Shown here piece by piece: positions 1-9,254 of a stretch of DNA of 64,000 nucleotides (the first letter of the stretch is position 1; each line of letters opens with the position of its first letter). Source of the DNA: Aureimonas altamirensis (GTDB taxonomy: Bacteria; Pseudomonadota; Alphaproteobacteria; Rhizobiales; Rhizobiaceae); contig NZ_BBWQ01000021.1 in the NCBI RefSeq assembly GCF_001463885.1, positions 34,312 to 98,311 on the forward strand, given 5' to 3'. The translations under genes and the position numbers were made by a program. The notes beneath the pieces are model-generated. The model searched no databases. It was not told the origin of the DNA and saw only the letters and a program-made list of their open reading frames with translations.

Positions 1-1851
1 GCCGACTGCCCGCGCAACGCGGATTTCGCTGGTCAGCGCATGGACGCGCACTTCGACAAACTGCGCGCCGAAGGCAAACTGGACGCGGTCGGCAAGATGC
101 GCGCCGCCGCTCGGAAGTGCCCTGCCCCGATAGAGGCCGTGCATGCTTTCCGGCGGGTTTCCATGCGCCAGCGTCTCTGCGAACTCTTCGATCACGCCAA
201 TGCCGGACGCCTCCATGGCCGGCATGACGCCGGAGCGCGGGGCGTTCTCGACACCAAGTCGCCGGCGGATGGCGTCGCAGGCTGCCATGATCGCGGGTGC
301 GACGCTGGCGGTGGAAGCCGACCCGCCGGCCACCACCGCCGGGGGCAGGTCCGTATCGCCGAGCGAAACGGTCACATGAGCGACCGGAACACCCAGTTCT
401 TCCGCGGCAACCTGTGCCATCATCGTGTACATGCCCTGGCCGAGCTCGTGTCCCGCGCTCGACACGTGCACCCGGCCGTCCGCAGACAACCGGACGCGGG
501 CCGACGAGTTGCCGGCATGAGCCGGATAGAAAGCGCTGGCGCACCCCCATCCGACGCGCCAGTCGCCGTCGCGCATCGAACCCGGCTGCGATGTCCGGTC
601 AGACCAGCCGAACCTTGCGGCCGCCTCGTCGAAGCATCGCATCAGCGAGCGGCTGGTATAGGGCAGGCCGGCGATCGGCTCGACGCGGGTATCGTTCAAG
701 CGGCGCAGTTCCACCGGGTTCAGCCCAAGCTCGTGCGCCAGCTCGTCCAGCGCCGATTCCAGCGCGAAGGCGTAGGGCATCTCGCCGGGCGCGCGCATGA
801 AGCCCGGCGTCGAGCGGTCTGCCGCCACGGCGTTGACGCGGCCGACGATGTTCGGGCAGGCATAAAGCCGGGCCGTCATCGATACCGCGCCCATCGCGAC
901 CTGATCGGCGCGCGACGTCAGTTCCCATCCTTCGTGTCGCATCGCCGTCAGGCGGCCGTCCCGCTCGGCCCCCAGCTGGATATGATGGCGGGTCTCGGCC
1001 CTGTAACCCGAGACGGTGAAACCCTGTGCGCGCGTTGCGACAAGCTTGACCGGGCGCCCGAGACGGCGGGCAGCAACGGCGACAAGGGCCGTGCGCTGCG
1101 TGAGAAACCCTTTGGCGCCGAAGGCTCCGCCGACATAGGTGCTGATGACGCGGATGCGTTCGGCGTCGATGCCGAGTTGCTCGGCGAGGCCGAACTTGAC
1201 GTTGTTCACGTACTGGCTCGGCTCGTAGACCGTCAGCCTGTCACCCTCCCAGATGCACTGCGTGGCGAACAGCTCCATCGGATTCTGGTGCTGGGCCGGC
1301 GTCGAGTAACGCGCATCCACGGTAACGGCGGCCGAAGCATAGGCCGCTTCGAAATCGCCGACACCGAACGCCATCGGCTCCAGCGCCTGCACCACCGACC
1401 GCTCGGCATCGATGTCGGCTGCGGCCGGAACGGCATGCCCGGCATAGTCGATCACGATCCGTTGCGAGGCTTCGCGCGCCGCCTCATAGGTTTCGGCCAG
1501 AACGACCGCGACGGGCTGCCCCCAATAGGCGATTTCCGGTGAGCCGAGGGGACGAACCGAGTCGGAGGCATAGCCGCCGCCGAAGATCGCCGGCACCTGC
1601 CGGATCGAGTCCCCGACCGTCTCATGCGTCAGGATGTCGATGACGCCCGCAACCCCGCGCGCGGATGCAAGGTCGAAGGCCCTGATGGTCCCCCGTGCGA
1701 CGCGGCTCGTATGGATATAGGCATGTACGGTCCGCGCCAACCGGACGTCGCTCGGATAGTCCGCACCACCCGTCACCTTGGCACGCGCTTCGTAACGCTG
1801 TACCGGCTGCCCCATATTGGCGCGCGGCCGGGGAAACGATGTCTCGGTCAT
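1..1851 (-). CDS. Molybdenum hydroxylase large (molybdopterin-binding) subunit, xanthine dehydrogenase family, 3' end cut by window
   Basis: 617 codons are present, starting MTETSFPRPRANMGQPVQRYE and running off the left edge, so about the last 100-150 residues of a roughly 730-residue family are missing, including the expected catalytic Glu near the C-terminus. The N-terminal part has the aldehyde oxidase/xanthine dehydrogenase a/b hammerhead (YEARAKVTGGADYPSD, then GQPVAVVLAETYEAAREA). It binds the Mo-pterin cofactor and oxidises an aldehyde or N-heterocycle. The ATG at 1851 overlaps the stop of the FAD subunit in an ATGA, so translation is probably coupled. It has no signal peptide. In PaoABC-type enzymes this subunit is carried out with the Tat-exported iron-sulfur subunit, and the third gene here has such a signal. 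The substrate cannot be read from sequence. Confidence 0.9.
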   Translation of the reverse strand, partial: MTETSFPRPRANMGQPVQRYEARAKVTGGADYPSDVRLARTVHAYIHTSRVARGTIRAFDLASARGVAGVIDILTHETVGDSIRQVPAIFGGGYASDSVRPLGSPEIAYWGQPVAVVLAETYEAAREASQRIVIDYAGHAVPAAADIDAERSVVQALEPMAFGVGDFEAAYASAAVTVDARYSTPAQHQNPMELFATQCIWEGDRLTVYEPSQYVNNVKFGLAEQLGIDAERIRVISTYVGGAFGAKGFLTQRTALVAVAARRLGRPVKLVATRAQGFTVSGYRAETRHHIQLGAERDGRLTAMRHEGWELTSRADQVAMGAVSMTARLYACPNIVGRVNAVAADRSTPGFMRAPGEMPYAFALESALDELAHELGLNPVELRRLNDTRVEPIAGLPYTSRSLMRCFDEAAARFGWSDRTSQPGSMRDGDWRVGWGCASAFYPAHAGNSSARVRLSADGRVHVSSAGHELGQGMYTMMAQVAAEELGVPVAHVTVSLGDTDLPPAVVAGGSASTASVAPAIMAACDAIRRRLGVENAPRSGVMPAMEASGIGVIEEFAETLAHGNPPESMHGLYRGRALPSGGAHLADRVQFAFGAQFVEVRVHALTSEIRVARAVG

Positions 1852-2867
1852 GGGCGGACCTCCATGGAAGCGGCTTCAAGCAATGCCCGTTGGAGCGCGG
1901 ACCGGCCGAGCGTGATCTTGAAGGCGTTGTGGGACTGCGGAACGGCGTCGGCAAAGGCGGCGGTCGCAGCGGCCAGCGCGGTGCCCGGCGTAATCGTTCG
2001 GCCTTCCAGCGCTGCCTCTGCCTCGCGCGCACGCCAGGGGACGCTGGCAAGCCCACCGAGCGCGATGCGGGCCTCGCGGACGACCTCGCCGTCGAGATCC
2101 AGCGCAACGGCGACGGACGCGACCGCAAACTCGTAGGACTGCCGGTCGCGGATCTTCAGATACAGAGACCGTCGCGTCCAGGCGGCAGCCGGCACGATGA
2201 ACTCTGCGATGATGTCGCCCGGCGCAAGGTTCGTTTCCCGATGCGGGGTGGTAGCGGGCAGTCGATGCAGCTCCGCAAACGGGATCACGCGGCTGCCCGA
2301 GGGACCGATGATTGTAACGGAGGCATCCAGCGCCAGCAGGGCCTGCGCAAAGTCGCCGGGATAGGTCGCGATGCAGTGCCGGCTCGTGCCGAGCAGCGCA
2401 TGCATCCGGTTCGCCCCGCCCACTGCCGCGCACCCGCTGCCGGGCGCGCGCTTGTTGCAGGCGCTCCAGGACGGATCGCGGAAATAGGCGCAACGCGTCC
2501 GCTGCAGGACATTACCGCCGAGGCTGGCCATGTTGCGCAGTTGCGCGCTGGCGGCAAGCGCGAGGCTCTGCGCGATCACCGGATAATTCTCGGCCACGGC
2601 CGGGTCGGCGGCCGCGCGTGCCATCTTCGCGAATGCGCCGAGGCGCAGTGCGGAACCGTCCTGCCGGATGGCGCCGAACTCGTCGGCCAGGGCGCCAAGG
2701 TCGATGACCGTCTCGGGCCGCAGGACATCGAGCTTCATGAGGTCGATAAGCGTCGTGCCGCCGACAAGGAAGGCGGCGGAGGGGGAAGGTTCGGCAGCCA
2801 CGGAGCGTCTCGCCTCCAGCAGCGCTTCGGCCATGGACGACGGACGGGAATAGGCAAAGGGCCGCAT
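1848..2867 (-). CDS. FAD-binding subunit of molybdenum hydroxylase (PaoB-like)
   Basis: 339 residues starting MRPFAYSRPSSMAEALLEAR. The FAD site of the CO-dehydrogenase flavoprotein fold is visible as FLVGGTTLIDLMKLDVLRPE near residues 28-47, with a second loop ASLGGNVLQRTRC. A Cys-containing insertion follows (RTRCAYFRDPSWSACNK, then GSGC), like the loop that holds an extra [4Fe-4S] cluster in PaoB-type subunits and is absent from ordinary xanthine dehydrogenases. It passes electrons from the iron-sulfur subunit to an acceptor. The start at 2867 lies 2 bp after the 2Fe-2S subunit stop, and the stop overlaps the large subunit start. Longer upstream readings of this frame run through the 2Fe-2S gene and are not real. 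Confidence 0.9.
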   Translation of the reverse strand: MRPFAYSRPSSMAEALLEARRSVAAEPSPSAAFLVGGTTLIDLMKLDVLRPETVIDLGALADEFGAIRQDGSALRLGAFAKMARAAADPAVAENYPVIAQSLALAASAQLRNMASLGGNVLQRTRCAYFRDPSWSACNKRAPGSGCAAVGGANRMHALLGTSRHCIATYPGDFAQALLALDASVTIIGPSGSRVIPFAELHRLPATTPHRETNLAPGDIIAEFIVPAAAWTRRSLYLKIRDRQSYEFAVASVAVALDLDGEVVREARIALGGLASVPWRAREAEAALEGRTITPGTALAAATAAFADAVPQSHNAFKITLGRSALQRALLEAASMEVRP

Positions 2868-2869
2868 CG

Positions 2870-3487
2870 TCAGCCCCCCATCGCATCGCGCGCCTGCGCG
2901 ACGGCGGCGACGATGTTGGGATAGGCGGCGCAGCGGCAGATATTGCCACTCATATATTCGCGGATTTCGGCGGCCGAACCGGCATGGCCTTCCTTGACGC
3001 AACCGATCGCCGACAGAATCTGGCCGGGTGTGCAATAACCGCACTGGAAGGCGTCGTTGTCGACGAAGGCCTGCTGCATGGGATGCAGTTCGCCGTTTGG
3101 CCCGGCCAGTCCCTCGATCGTTGTAATCTCGCGGGCTCCCGCGGATACTGCGAGCGTCAGGCAGGCAAGCTCGCGTCGCCCGTCGATCAGCACCGTGCAG
3201 GCTCCGCATTGCCCATGGTCGCAGCCCTTCTTGGCTCCGGTCAGCGCGATATGCTCGCGCAGCGTATCGAGGAGGCTGGTGCGCACGTCGATGGAGACGC
3301 GATGGGTCTGTCCATTGACCTGCAACTCGACCGGGATGGGCGCGTGGACATCGGCGGGGACGGCGTCCGTTGCCTGCGCGGCCGCCGCGCGCGGCAGAAG
3401 GGGCGCCGCGCCCGTCAGGGCCGACCCGAGCAGGAACCCGCGCCGGCTCGTTGCGGACCCCACTGCATCACCGGATTTGTCACTCAT
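2870..3487 (-). CDS. Tat-exported 2Fe-2S subunit of molybdenum hydroxylase (PaoA-like)
   Basis: 205 residues from the ATG at 3487. Residues 14-35 form a twin-arginine signal (SRRGFLLGS, then a hydrophobic Ala-rich stretch and AAAAQA). The plant-type ferredoxin cluster is C89, C94, C97 and C109 (CDHGQCGACT...C), and the second [2Fe-2S] cluster is C149, C152, C184 and C186 (CGYCTPG...CRC). It is first in a three-gene operon with the FAD and Mo subunits, the PaoABC order. A GTG 26 codons upstream (3565) is open but adds a tail unlike the family, so the ATG just before the Tat motif is preferred. The export signal implies a periplasmic enzyme. Confidence 0.9.
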   Translation of the reverse strand: MSDKSGDAVGSATSRRGFLLGSALTGAAPLLPRAAAAQATDAVPADVHAPIPVELQVNGQTHRVSIDVRTSLLDTLREHIALTGAKKGCDHGQCGACTVLIDGRRELACLTLAVSAGAREITTIEGLAGPNGELHPMQQAFVDNDAFQCGYCTPGQILSAIGCVKEGHAGSAAEIREYMSGNICRCAAYPNIVAAVAQARDAMGG

Positions 3488-3569
3488 GATGGATCTGGTC
3501 CCCGTTGCGTTGGACGCGCGACCAAGAGCTGGCTCGGGCGGCTCGATCACCGCGGCGTACGGCACCGTC

Positions 3570-3824
3570 TCAACGAAGCATGCGCCGCTCCAACGGCACT
3601 ATGCAGATCCAATCAGAATCCGGCCCCATTCTCTCGCCGTAGCGCCAGAGCGGTGCCAGCCGACCGTCCGGCGTCCCGTCGAGCGGTCCAGACCAGGGTT
3701 CCTGCTTCGTCCAGGACGATCTGTTGATCACCGGGCAGCACCCCGCTTCGTCGGCTGCCACTGCGCACAGGCTCATCGAGATGCTGAAGGGCGCGGCAAA
3801 GGCGGCATCGCCGTCTTCGTGCAT
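3570..3824 (-). CDS. Possible small protein, unrecognised
   Basis: An 84-codon frame starting MHEDGDAAFAAPFSISMS, 22 bp after the stop of the Gfo/Idh gene and on the same strand. The C-terminal part is rich in Trp, Arg and Pro (SSWTKQEPWSG, LWRYGERMG) and does not look like an antisense shadow, but I do not recognise a family and the ribosome binding site is weak. It may be a conserved hypothetical protein or chance. Confidence 0.3.
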   Translation of the reverse strand: MHEDGDAAFAAPFSISMSLCAVAADEAGCCPVINRSSWTKQEPWSGPLDGTPDGRLAPLWRYGERMGPDSDWICIVPLERRMLR

Positions 3825-3846
3825 GACTTCTGGCGCGGCCCTTTTG

Positions 3847-4950
3847 TCAGTCGGCGACGACCTGGCGTTGGCCGGTCTGCGCCGCACGCTCGACGGTGGC
3901 AACCAGACGGCTGTTGTGGAGCGCATGGGCAAATCCGGGGGTGTCGTATGTCCCCGCCGTCAGGTCGCGTCCGAGCGAGGCATAGACTTCGCCCACATTG
4001 ATCGCCGCGCCGGCCCAGAAGGCCGCTGCCGTCGGGCCGACACCTGTCGCAAGCGGAGCATCCGGAGCATCGAAGGGTACGCTGGCCGTCAACGACAGAT
4101 CTCCGACCTGAACGCCGGCAAGGTGATTGCCGGTGAGCCTGAGCCATCCCTCCGAACCACGGATCTCGAACGAGAATGCGGCGTCCTGCGGCGGGATGCC
4201 CGCCAGAACCTGGACGGATACGGGAGCGCCGCTTTGGGTCTTGGCAATCAGGTCGATATGGTCGGGCGTATCCCGCACCGAAATCCTGCCGGTATCGACG
4301 ATCTCGATCTCGGGCCATAGCAGTTCGGTGCGCGCGTCGACTTCCATGACAGGACCAAGGATCGCCTCGATCACATCCAGCACGTGGCCGACGGTGATGG
4401 TCAGGAAGGTCGCTCCGAAGGCGGACTTGTTGAAGTAGTCGTAGACCTCCGGAGTTTGGGGCCCGTAACCGAAGGTCGTGGCGCCGACCCGCGCCGACAT
4501 AAGGCGGCCGAGCTTGCCGGACGCCACCAGCTCCGCAGCGCGCCGAACCGAGGGATTATGCCGTCCCTGCAGGCCAATGGCCGTATGCGCACCCCTTGCG
4601 GCAGTGGCCATCTCTTCGGTTTCGGCAAGCGTCGCGCCAAGAGGCGCCTCGCTGTAGACGGCCTTCCCCTGCCTCAACGCGGCCATCACCAGGTCCCGGT
4701 GAGCGGGTACCTTGACGGCCACCGTAACGACGTCGATGTCCCTGTCCTCGATCATTGCATAGGGGTCCGCAAACCAGCGCCCCGCGCCGAAGGCGTCGGC
4801 AGCGGCGCGCGCGCTTTCCTCGCGCCGCGTCGCGACTGCCGCCAGTACCAGGGACGGCTGCGCCTGCAACGCCGGGACATGCGAAGCGCCCGCCCAACTG
4901 GCCTGCGTATCGGCACCGATGATACCGACGCGAAATTTCTGTATCGACAT
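3847..4950 (-). CDS. Gfo/Idh/MocA-family NAD(P)-dependent oxidoreductase
   Basis: 367 residues from the ATG at 4950, with GGAG about 10 nt upstream. The Rossmann N-terminus is FRVGIIGADTQASWAG, a variant of GxGxxG like that of Gal80-type members. The family motif EKP is changed to YSEAPLGATLAETEEM around residue 115, so the usual Lys is replaced by Ala. The C-terminal half has the GFO/IDH/MocA beta-sheet domain (FGATFLTITVGHVLDVIEAI). Family members oxidise or reduce sugars, cyclitols and similar compounds. Without the Lys of EKP, a regulatory or altered catalytic role is possible. It is on the same strand as the LysR gene upstream, with a 187 bp gap. Confidence 0.8.
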   Translation of the reverse strand: MSIQKFRVGIIGADTQASWAGASHVPALQAQPSLVLAAVATRREESARAAADAFGAGRWFADPYAMIEDRDIDVVTVAVKVPAHRDLVMAALRQGKAVYSEAPLGATLAETEEMATAARGAHTAIGLQGRHNPSVRRAAELVASGKLGRLMSARVGATTFGYGPQTPEVYDYFNKSAFGATFLTITVGHVLDVIEAILGPVMEVDARTELLWPEIEIVDTGRISVRDTPDHIDLIAKTQSGAPVSVQVLAGIPPQDAAFSFEIRGSEGWLRLTGNHLAGVQVGDLSLTASVPFDAPDAPLATGVGPTAAAFWAGAAINVGEVYASLGRDLTAGTYDTPGFAHALHNSRLVATVERAAQTGQRQVVAD

Positions 4951-5137
4951 ATGACAATGCTCCGACCTGTTCAGGGACCGGGATACCGGGTCCACGATCG
5001 GAGCATACGGACGGCCTGGGCGACGCTGCTGCGCAGATCGTATCAGGAATTTGTCCGTCAGTGCTTAGCTCGATAGAGCCTGGACCGGGCTGAACGCAGT
5101 TGGCTAGGTCACGATTGTCAATTCGGCCGTGGGCTCG

Positions 5138-6040
5138 TCAGTCGAGCCCCTCGATCCGCCGCATATGTTGCGTCAGGAAGTCGGCGAAGGCGCGAACGGC
5201 CGGGCGCATGAACTTTGTGGAGGGGTAGGCGAGAAACAACTCGCTCGGCCGCACCTCCCATTCCGGAAGAATGCGAACCAGCCGCCCTGCCTCCAGGTCG
5301 TCGGCAACCAGCAGATGCTGGACCGGCCCGGCGGCATGGCCGTCGAGCAGCGTCCTGCCGACGACATGGGCGTCGTTGGTCTGCAGGATGGGTCGCACGT
5401 CCACCTCCTGGGGCGCGCCGTCCGCAACGAGGGCCAGACGATTGCGCGACGTCATGGAGCGTGACGTCGTGACCACCGGGATGCGACCGAGGTCATCGAG
5501 CGTCTCGACCGGGCCGTGCTTCTGCAGGAAGGCCGGGCTTGCCACGAGGATGCGCCGCGCAAGCCCCAGCCGGCGGATGATCATGTCCTGGCCGCTCGGG
5601 CGCCCGTTCATCAACGCTATGTCGATATTCTCGAAGACAAGATCGACAGTCCGGTTTTCCAGCATGAGTTCGAAGGTGACGCCGGGATGGTCCTGCTGAA
5701 ACATCATCAGCAATGGATGGATGTGTCGGCCCCCGATGCACGAGGGCGCATGAAGCCGCACCGTTCCTTCGATGGCTCCCGCCATGGCGTATAGGCCCTC
5801 GACCGCCGCATCGATCGAGGCGAGCGCCGACCGGCTCGCGTCGTAGAGCGCCTGCCCTTCGGGCGTCGCACGCACGGTGCGCGCGGACCGTTCCAGAAGG
5901 CGGGCGCGGACGTGTCTTTCGAGGTTTGCGATGTGCTTGGAGATCGCCGGTTGCGACAAGGATAGGTCGCGGGCAGCCGCGGTCAGCGACCCGCGCTCGA
6001 CGGTCCGTGTGAAGGCTCGCAAAGCCGCCGCCAGATCCAT
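5138..6040 (-). CDS. LysR-family transcriptional regulator
   Basis: 300 residues from the ATG at 6040, which has GGGAG about 8 nt upstream. That supports it over the ATG 16 codons earlier. The N-terminal winged helix-turn-helix reads MDLAAALRAFTRTVERGS, LTAAARDLSLSQPAISKHI, LERHVRARLLERSAR. The rest is the usual effector-binding domain. Likely targets are its own promoter and the Gfo/Idh gene downstream. The inverted repeat at 6118-6137 is the best candidate operator. Confidence 0.88.
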   Translation of the reverse strand: MDLAAALRAFTRTVERGSLTAAARDLSLSQPAISKHIANLERHVRARLLERSARTVRATPEGQALYDASRSALASIDAAVEGLYAMAGAIEGTVRLHAPSCIGGRHIHPLLMMFQQDHPGVTFELMLENRTVDLVFENIDIALMNGRPSGQDMIIRRLGLARRILVASPAFLQKHGPVETLDDLGRIPVVTTSRSMTSRNRLALVADGAPQEVDVRPILQTNDAHVVGRTLLDGHAAGPVQHLLVADDLEAGRLVRILPEWEVRPSELFLAYPSTKFMRPAVRAFADFLTQHMRRIEGLD

Positions 6041-6117
6041 GCCATCTCCCGAACTGAACTCCGCCTCAGGGGGTCTGACATCTGACACCGCAGGGTCGGT
6101 CCATTATTCCTATCAGC

Positions 6118-6137
6118 TATGGTTACGATAAACCATA
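6118..6137. promoter_or_regulatory. Perfect inverted repeat TATGGTT-N6-AACCATA, candidate LysR operator
   Basis: Two 7-bp arms match exactly around a 6-nt spacer, in the gap between the LysR gene (start 6040, minus) and the L,D-transpeptidase gene (start 6205, plus). The T-N11-A spacing found in LysR boxes fits. It could serve either divergent gene. Confidence 0.5.
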
Positions 6138-6204
6138 ACCATCTGTTGGGCATGCCGCTCCTGTTTTAGGTTCATCCGGAACAAGCCCCTCCCAAGAACA
6201 GAGA

Positions 6205-7014
6205 ATGCGGGATGGAGCGATCCCGGAGACTTCAGACCCAAAATCCCTCATGCCGATGCGAGAGTGCCGATTGAAAGCCCTGCCTCTGTCCCGCCGCGCC
6301 TTCGTCCTTGGAGCCGTGGCAACAAATCTTCTGTCCGTGGGATGCGTTGCCCCACGCGGCACCCAGTCCGCGGCGACCGGCCTTGGGCTGGAACCGCTGA
6401 CGACCTCCGCGCCTTTGGAGCCAGCCGGTTACGATGCGGTCCGCACGCCTGAACTTGATGCCCGCTATGCCGCGGTCTTCGACGGCGGCCACGAAATCCC
6501 GGCGGTGCCGTATTGGAAGATCGATCCGAAGCTTTATCGACAGCAGGTTGCCGATCCGACAGGAGAAGCGCCGGGCACGGTCGTCGTCGATACCCCGAAC
6601 CGCTTCCTCTATCTGGTGGAGGAAGGGGGTACGGCCATGCGCTACGGCGTCGGCATCGGACGTATCGGCTTTACCTGGGAGGGGCGTGGCGTTGTGCACT
6701 GGCGGCAGCATTGGCCGCGCTGGAAGCCGCCTGCCGATATGATCGCCCGCAAGCCGGAACTGGAAATCTACTCGGTGGCCAACGGCGGCATGGATCCCGG
6801 GCTGGACAATCCGCTGGGAGCGCGCGCGCTCTACATCCACCGGAACGGCGAAGACACCCTTTACCGCCTCCATGGTTCGCCCGAGTGGTGGACCATGGGA
6901 ACGGCGGCATCCTCGGGCTGCGTCCGGCTGACGAACCAGGATGTGATCGATCTTTATGAGCGGGTTCCCTACCATGCGCCCATCATCGTTCATCAGTCGC
7001 CCCTTACAACGTAA
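6205..7014 (+). CDS. L,D-transpeptidase 1 (YkuD domain), Tat/lipoprotein signal
   Basis: 269 residues. The N-terminus has SRRAFVLGAVATNLLSVGC, a twin-arginine signal ending in a lipobox with Cys47, so the protein is probably a lipoprotein. The YkuD domain fills the second half. The catalytic motif is H223-G-S ... SSGC239-VRL, giving an active-site Cys and His. These enzymes form 3-3 crosslinks in peptidoglycan or attach proteins to it. The block NGGMDPGLDNPLGARALYIH is shared almost unchanged with the other two L,D-transpeptidases of this window (28487 and 62567). An alternative start is the ATG at 6250 or 6256, nearer to the Arg pair. Confidence 0.88.
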   Translation: MRDGAIPETSDPKSLMPMRECRLKALPLSRRAFVLGAVATNLLSVGCVAPRGTQSAATGLGLEPLTTSAPLEPAGYDAVRTPELDARYAAVFDGGHEIPAVPYWKIDPKLYRQQVADPTGEAPGTVVVDTPNRFLYLVEEGGTAMRYGVGIGRIGFTWEGRGVVHWRQHWPRWKPPADMIARKPELEIYSVANGGMDPGLDNPLGARALYIHRNGEDTLYRLHGSPEWWTMGTAASSGCVRLTNQDVIDLYERVPYHAPIIVHQSPLTT

Positions 7015-7107
7015 GGCGGCCAAGCCTTCTCAAAGCTGCATCGGCAACGTCCGGTCTAAGATCGGTCTGTTGCTGGATAAACATGGCTTTGATGGCGATA
7101 TCGAAGG

Positions 7108-8169
7108 CTAGCGCGTATCGCGCCAGCCGCGTCCAAGCACGAAGCGCGCCATGACGGGCACCAGCACGAGCATCAGCATGAAGCGGCCGAGTTGGTGGAC
7201 CGCCACATAGGCGGGGTCGAGATCCAACATGAAGGCCAGCATGACCATCGCCTCGATGCCGCCGGGCGCGAAGGCGATGATCGTCTGTCCGAGCGGAATG
7301 GACAGGAGATGCGAGGCCAGGAGGGCCGTCGCCGCCGCCACGGCCAGCGCAACGACGAAGGCGCCCAGCGACGCTTTCAGGTTACGGGCAACCTCGCGCG
7401 GGTGAATGCCCTGGAAACGCAGAGCGATATAGGTGCCGAGAATGATGAAGCCGGCTTCCATCATCCAGCGGGGTGGGCGTCCGTGCACGATATCCGCGCC
7501 GTGCAGCGCCGCACTGGCTAGAAAGGCGCCCACCAGCGCGCCGGCCGGCAGCTTGAGCCTGACGCCGATAAAGGCGCCGGCCATGCCAGCCAGGAACATG
7601 AGGGTCAGCTCGCCCGTCGGGGGTCCCTGCACCGGCGGCACCGCCGCATGGCCATGCCCGATCAGCACGACGATGCTGGGAAGAATGGCGATCAGCAGGA
7701 AGACGCGCAGGCTTTGCGACTGCGCTACCCGGGCGACATCGCCACGCGCATCCTGCATGATCGCCAGAACATAGGACAATGCGCCGGGTATGGCCGAAAA
7801 ATACGCCGCTTTGCGCTCCCATTTCATGGCATGGACAAGGTAGGCATAGACGGCCAGCGTCACGGCCACGGTGCCTAGCGCCATCAAGGCCAGGCTCAAG
7901 GGCCAGGTATGCGCCTTGGCAAGCGCGTCGGGCGTGACGCCGGCGCCCATGGACACGCCGAGAAAGGTAAACAGCAGAGTGACGGCGGGCGTCGGGATGC
8001 GGGCTGCGAACCCTCCGAAGAGGATCAGCAGGCCGGCGCCGACCATTGCGCCGGACAGCGATGCCGCCGGCACGCCGATCAGATGCGCGACGCCGGCTCC
8101 GGACAGGGCCGCCAGGGCGATCAGCATGGCCGCCTGCCAGCCGTCGCGCGGCAGTGCCGCCTTTTCCAA
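7108..8169 (-). CDS. AbrB-type inner-membrane permease (duplicated AbrB domain)
   Basis: 353 residues read from a TTG start at 8169, chosen because AAGGAG lies about 6 nt upstream and the protein then begins MEKAALPRDGWQAAMLIALA. Longer in-frame readings pass through non-family sequence. About ten hydrophobic segments are arranged as two repeats, each with the family pattern GVPAASLSGAMVGAG and LKLPAGALVGAFLASA. A late motif is IAFAPGGIEAMVMLA. The family was once mislabelled ammonia monooxygenase; it is a transporter of unknown substrate. A LysR gene is divergent, 154 bp away, and probably controls it. Confidence 0.85.
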   Translation of the reverse strand: MEKAALPRDGWQAAMLIALAALSGAGVAHLIGVPAASLSGAMVGAGLLILFGGFAARIPTPAVTLLFTFLGVSMGAGVTPDALAKAHTWPLSLALMALGTVAVTLAVYAYLVHAMKWERKAAYFSAIPGALSYVLAIMQDARGDVARVAQSQSLRVFLLIAILPSIVVLIGHGHAAVPPVQGPPTGELTLMFLAGMAGAFIGVRLKLPAGALVGAFLASAALHGADIVHGRPPRWMMEAGFIILGTYIALRFQGIHPREVARNLKASLGAFVVALAVAAATALLASHLLSIPLGQTIIAFAPGGIEAMVMLAFMLDLDPAYVAVHQLGRFMLMLVLVPVMARFVLGRGWRDTR

Positions 8170-8245
8170 TCTGCTCTCCTTGATGGACAAAACCTGTCTC
8201 GATTCTCGTCTGCCTCCGCCCCACGAGGCGGGATTGTTGCCTGCT

Positions 8246-8266
8246 GAACAGGCTATATAACTGTTC
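8246..8266. promoter_or_regulatory. Inverted repeat GAACAG-N9-CTGTTC between permease and LysR
   Basis: Perfect 6-bp arms with an AT-rich spacer (GCTATATAA), midway between the divergent AbrB-type permease (start 8169) and the LysR gene (start 8324). It is the likely LysR binding site, and the spacer could also supply a -10 element. Confidence 0.5.
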
Positions 8267-8323
8267 CAGTTCCACGGGACTTCTCGTCTGGAGAAGGCCC
8301 CATCGCAAGGAAACAGGCGACTT

Positions 8324-9244
8324 ATGAACCAGGGCTTCGATGCGGTGACGGCGCAACTGGTGCTGGCACTGGCGCGCGACGGCTCCATCGGGCGCACCGC
8401 CGCCCGCGAGAACATCGCGCCCTCTGCCGTCAGCCGGCGCATTTCGGAGCTGGAGGCGCGATTGGGCATCGCCCTGTTCGAACGGCTGCCGCAGGGCATG
8501 GTGCCGACCGCCGCCGGGCGCATCTACGCCGCCGGCTGTCGCCGCATCATGCGCAGGATTTTGGATCTCGACGCCGAGATGCAGGCCATATCGCAAGGAC
8601 GCTCCGGGATCTTGCGCATCGCCGCGACCACCTCCGCGCTATCCGGCCGCGCGCCCGAAGTGCTGGCCGAGTTTGCCCGGTTGCACCCGGACATAAGGCT
8701 GGAACTGGAAGAGATGCCCGCCGTCACCAACCTTGCCGCGCTGGAGGACGCCCGCGTCGATATCGCCATATTGCCCGATAACCACGACATGTCGGCCTTC
8801 GATACCGAGCCCTTCGACGACGACAGGGTCTATGTCATCGCGCCGTCGGACCATGCCCTTGCCCCGGCGCTTGTTGCCAGCCGGCCGGTGGCCTTCTGCG
8901 ATATGCCTTTGGAAGAGATGGTCGGCTTCCACGAGCACGGAGCCCTCGACAGGCTTTTGACGGAGGCCGCGCGAAAACTCGGCCGACAACTTGGAACGCG
9001 CATTCGCGCCGAAAGCTTTTCGGCCCTCGTACGGCTGGTCGAGGCCGGGTTCGGCATCGGCTTCGTCCGGGCGACGGCGTTGCATCTTCTGGCAGGCACG
9101 GATGTCGCCGCCGCGCCGCTGTCCGATGCGTGGGCACGCCGCTTCCAGTTGATCGCCTGCCGCCGTGCCAGCCAGCCCAACCCATCCGTAGAGGCCTTCC
9201 GGGAACTGGCGCGGCACGGCGCGCCGGTTCCCGTCACGACTTGA
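8324..9244 (+). CDS. LysR-family transcriptional regulator
   Basis: 306 residues. The helix-turn-helix is DGSIGRTAARENIAPSAVSR, RISELEARLGIALFERLPQG, followed by a substrate-binding domain of normal length. AAGGAAACAGG precedes the ATG. It is divergent from the AbrB-type permease and is the obvious local regulator of that gene. Confidence 0.88.
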   Translation: MNQGFDAVTAQLVLALARDGSIGRTAARENIAPSAVSRRISELEARLGIALFERLPQGMVPTAAGRIYAAGCRRIMRRILDLDAEMQAISQGRSGILRIAATTSALSGRAPEVLAEFARLHPDIRLELEEMPAVTNLAALEDARVDIAILPDNHDMSAFDTEPFDDDRVYVIAPSDHALAPALVASRPVAFCDMPLEEMVGFHEHGALDRLLTEAARKLGRQLGTRIRAESFSALVRLVEAGFGIGFVRATALHLLAGTDVAAAPLSDAWARRFQLIACRRASQPNPSVEAFRELARHGAPVPVTT

Positions 9245-9254
9245 GGGTTGAGCC

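Noticed and set aside
40..1542. 500-codon open frame on the plus strand
   Set aside because: It is the antisense of the molybdopterin subunit, rich in Arg, Gly and His with no family pattern; the minus strand has the real gene.
3488..3565. GTG start extending the 2Fe-2S subunit by 26 residues
   Set aside because: It places a non-family tail before the Tat signal. The ATG at 3487 is better placed.
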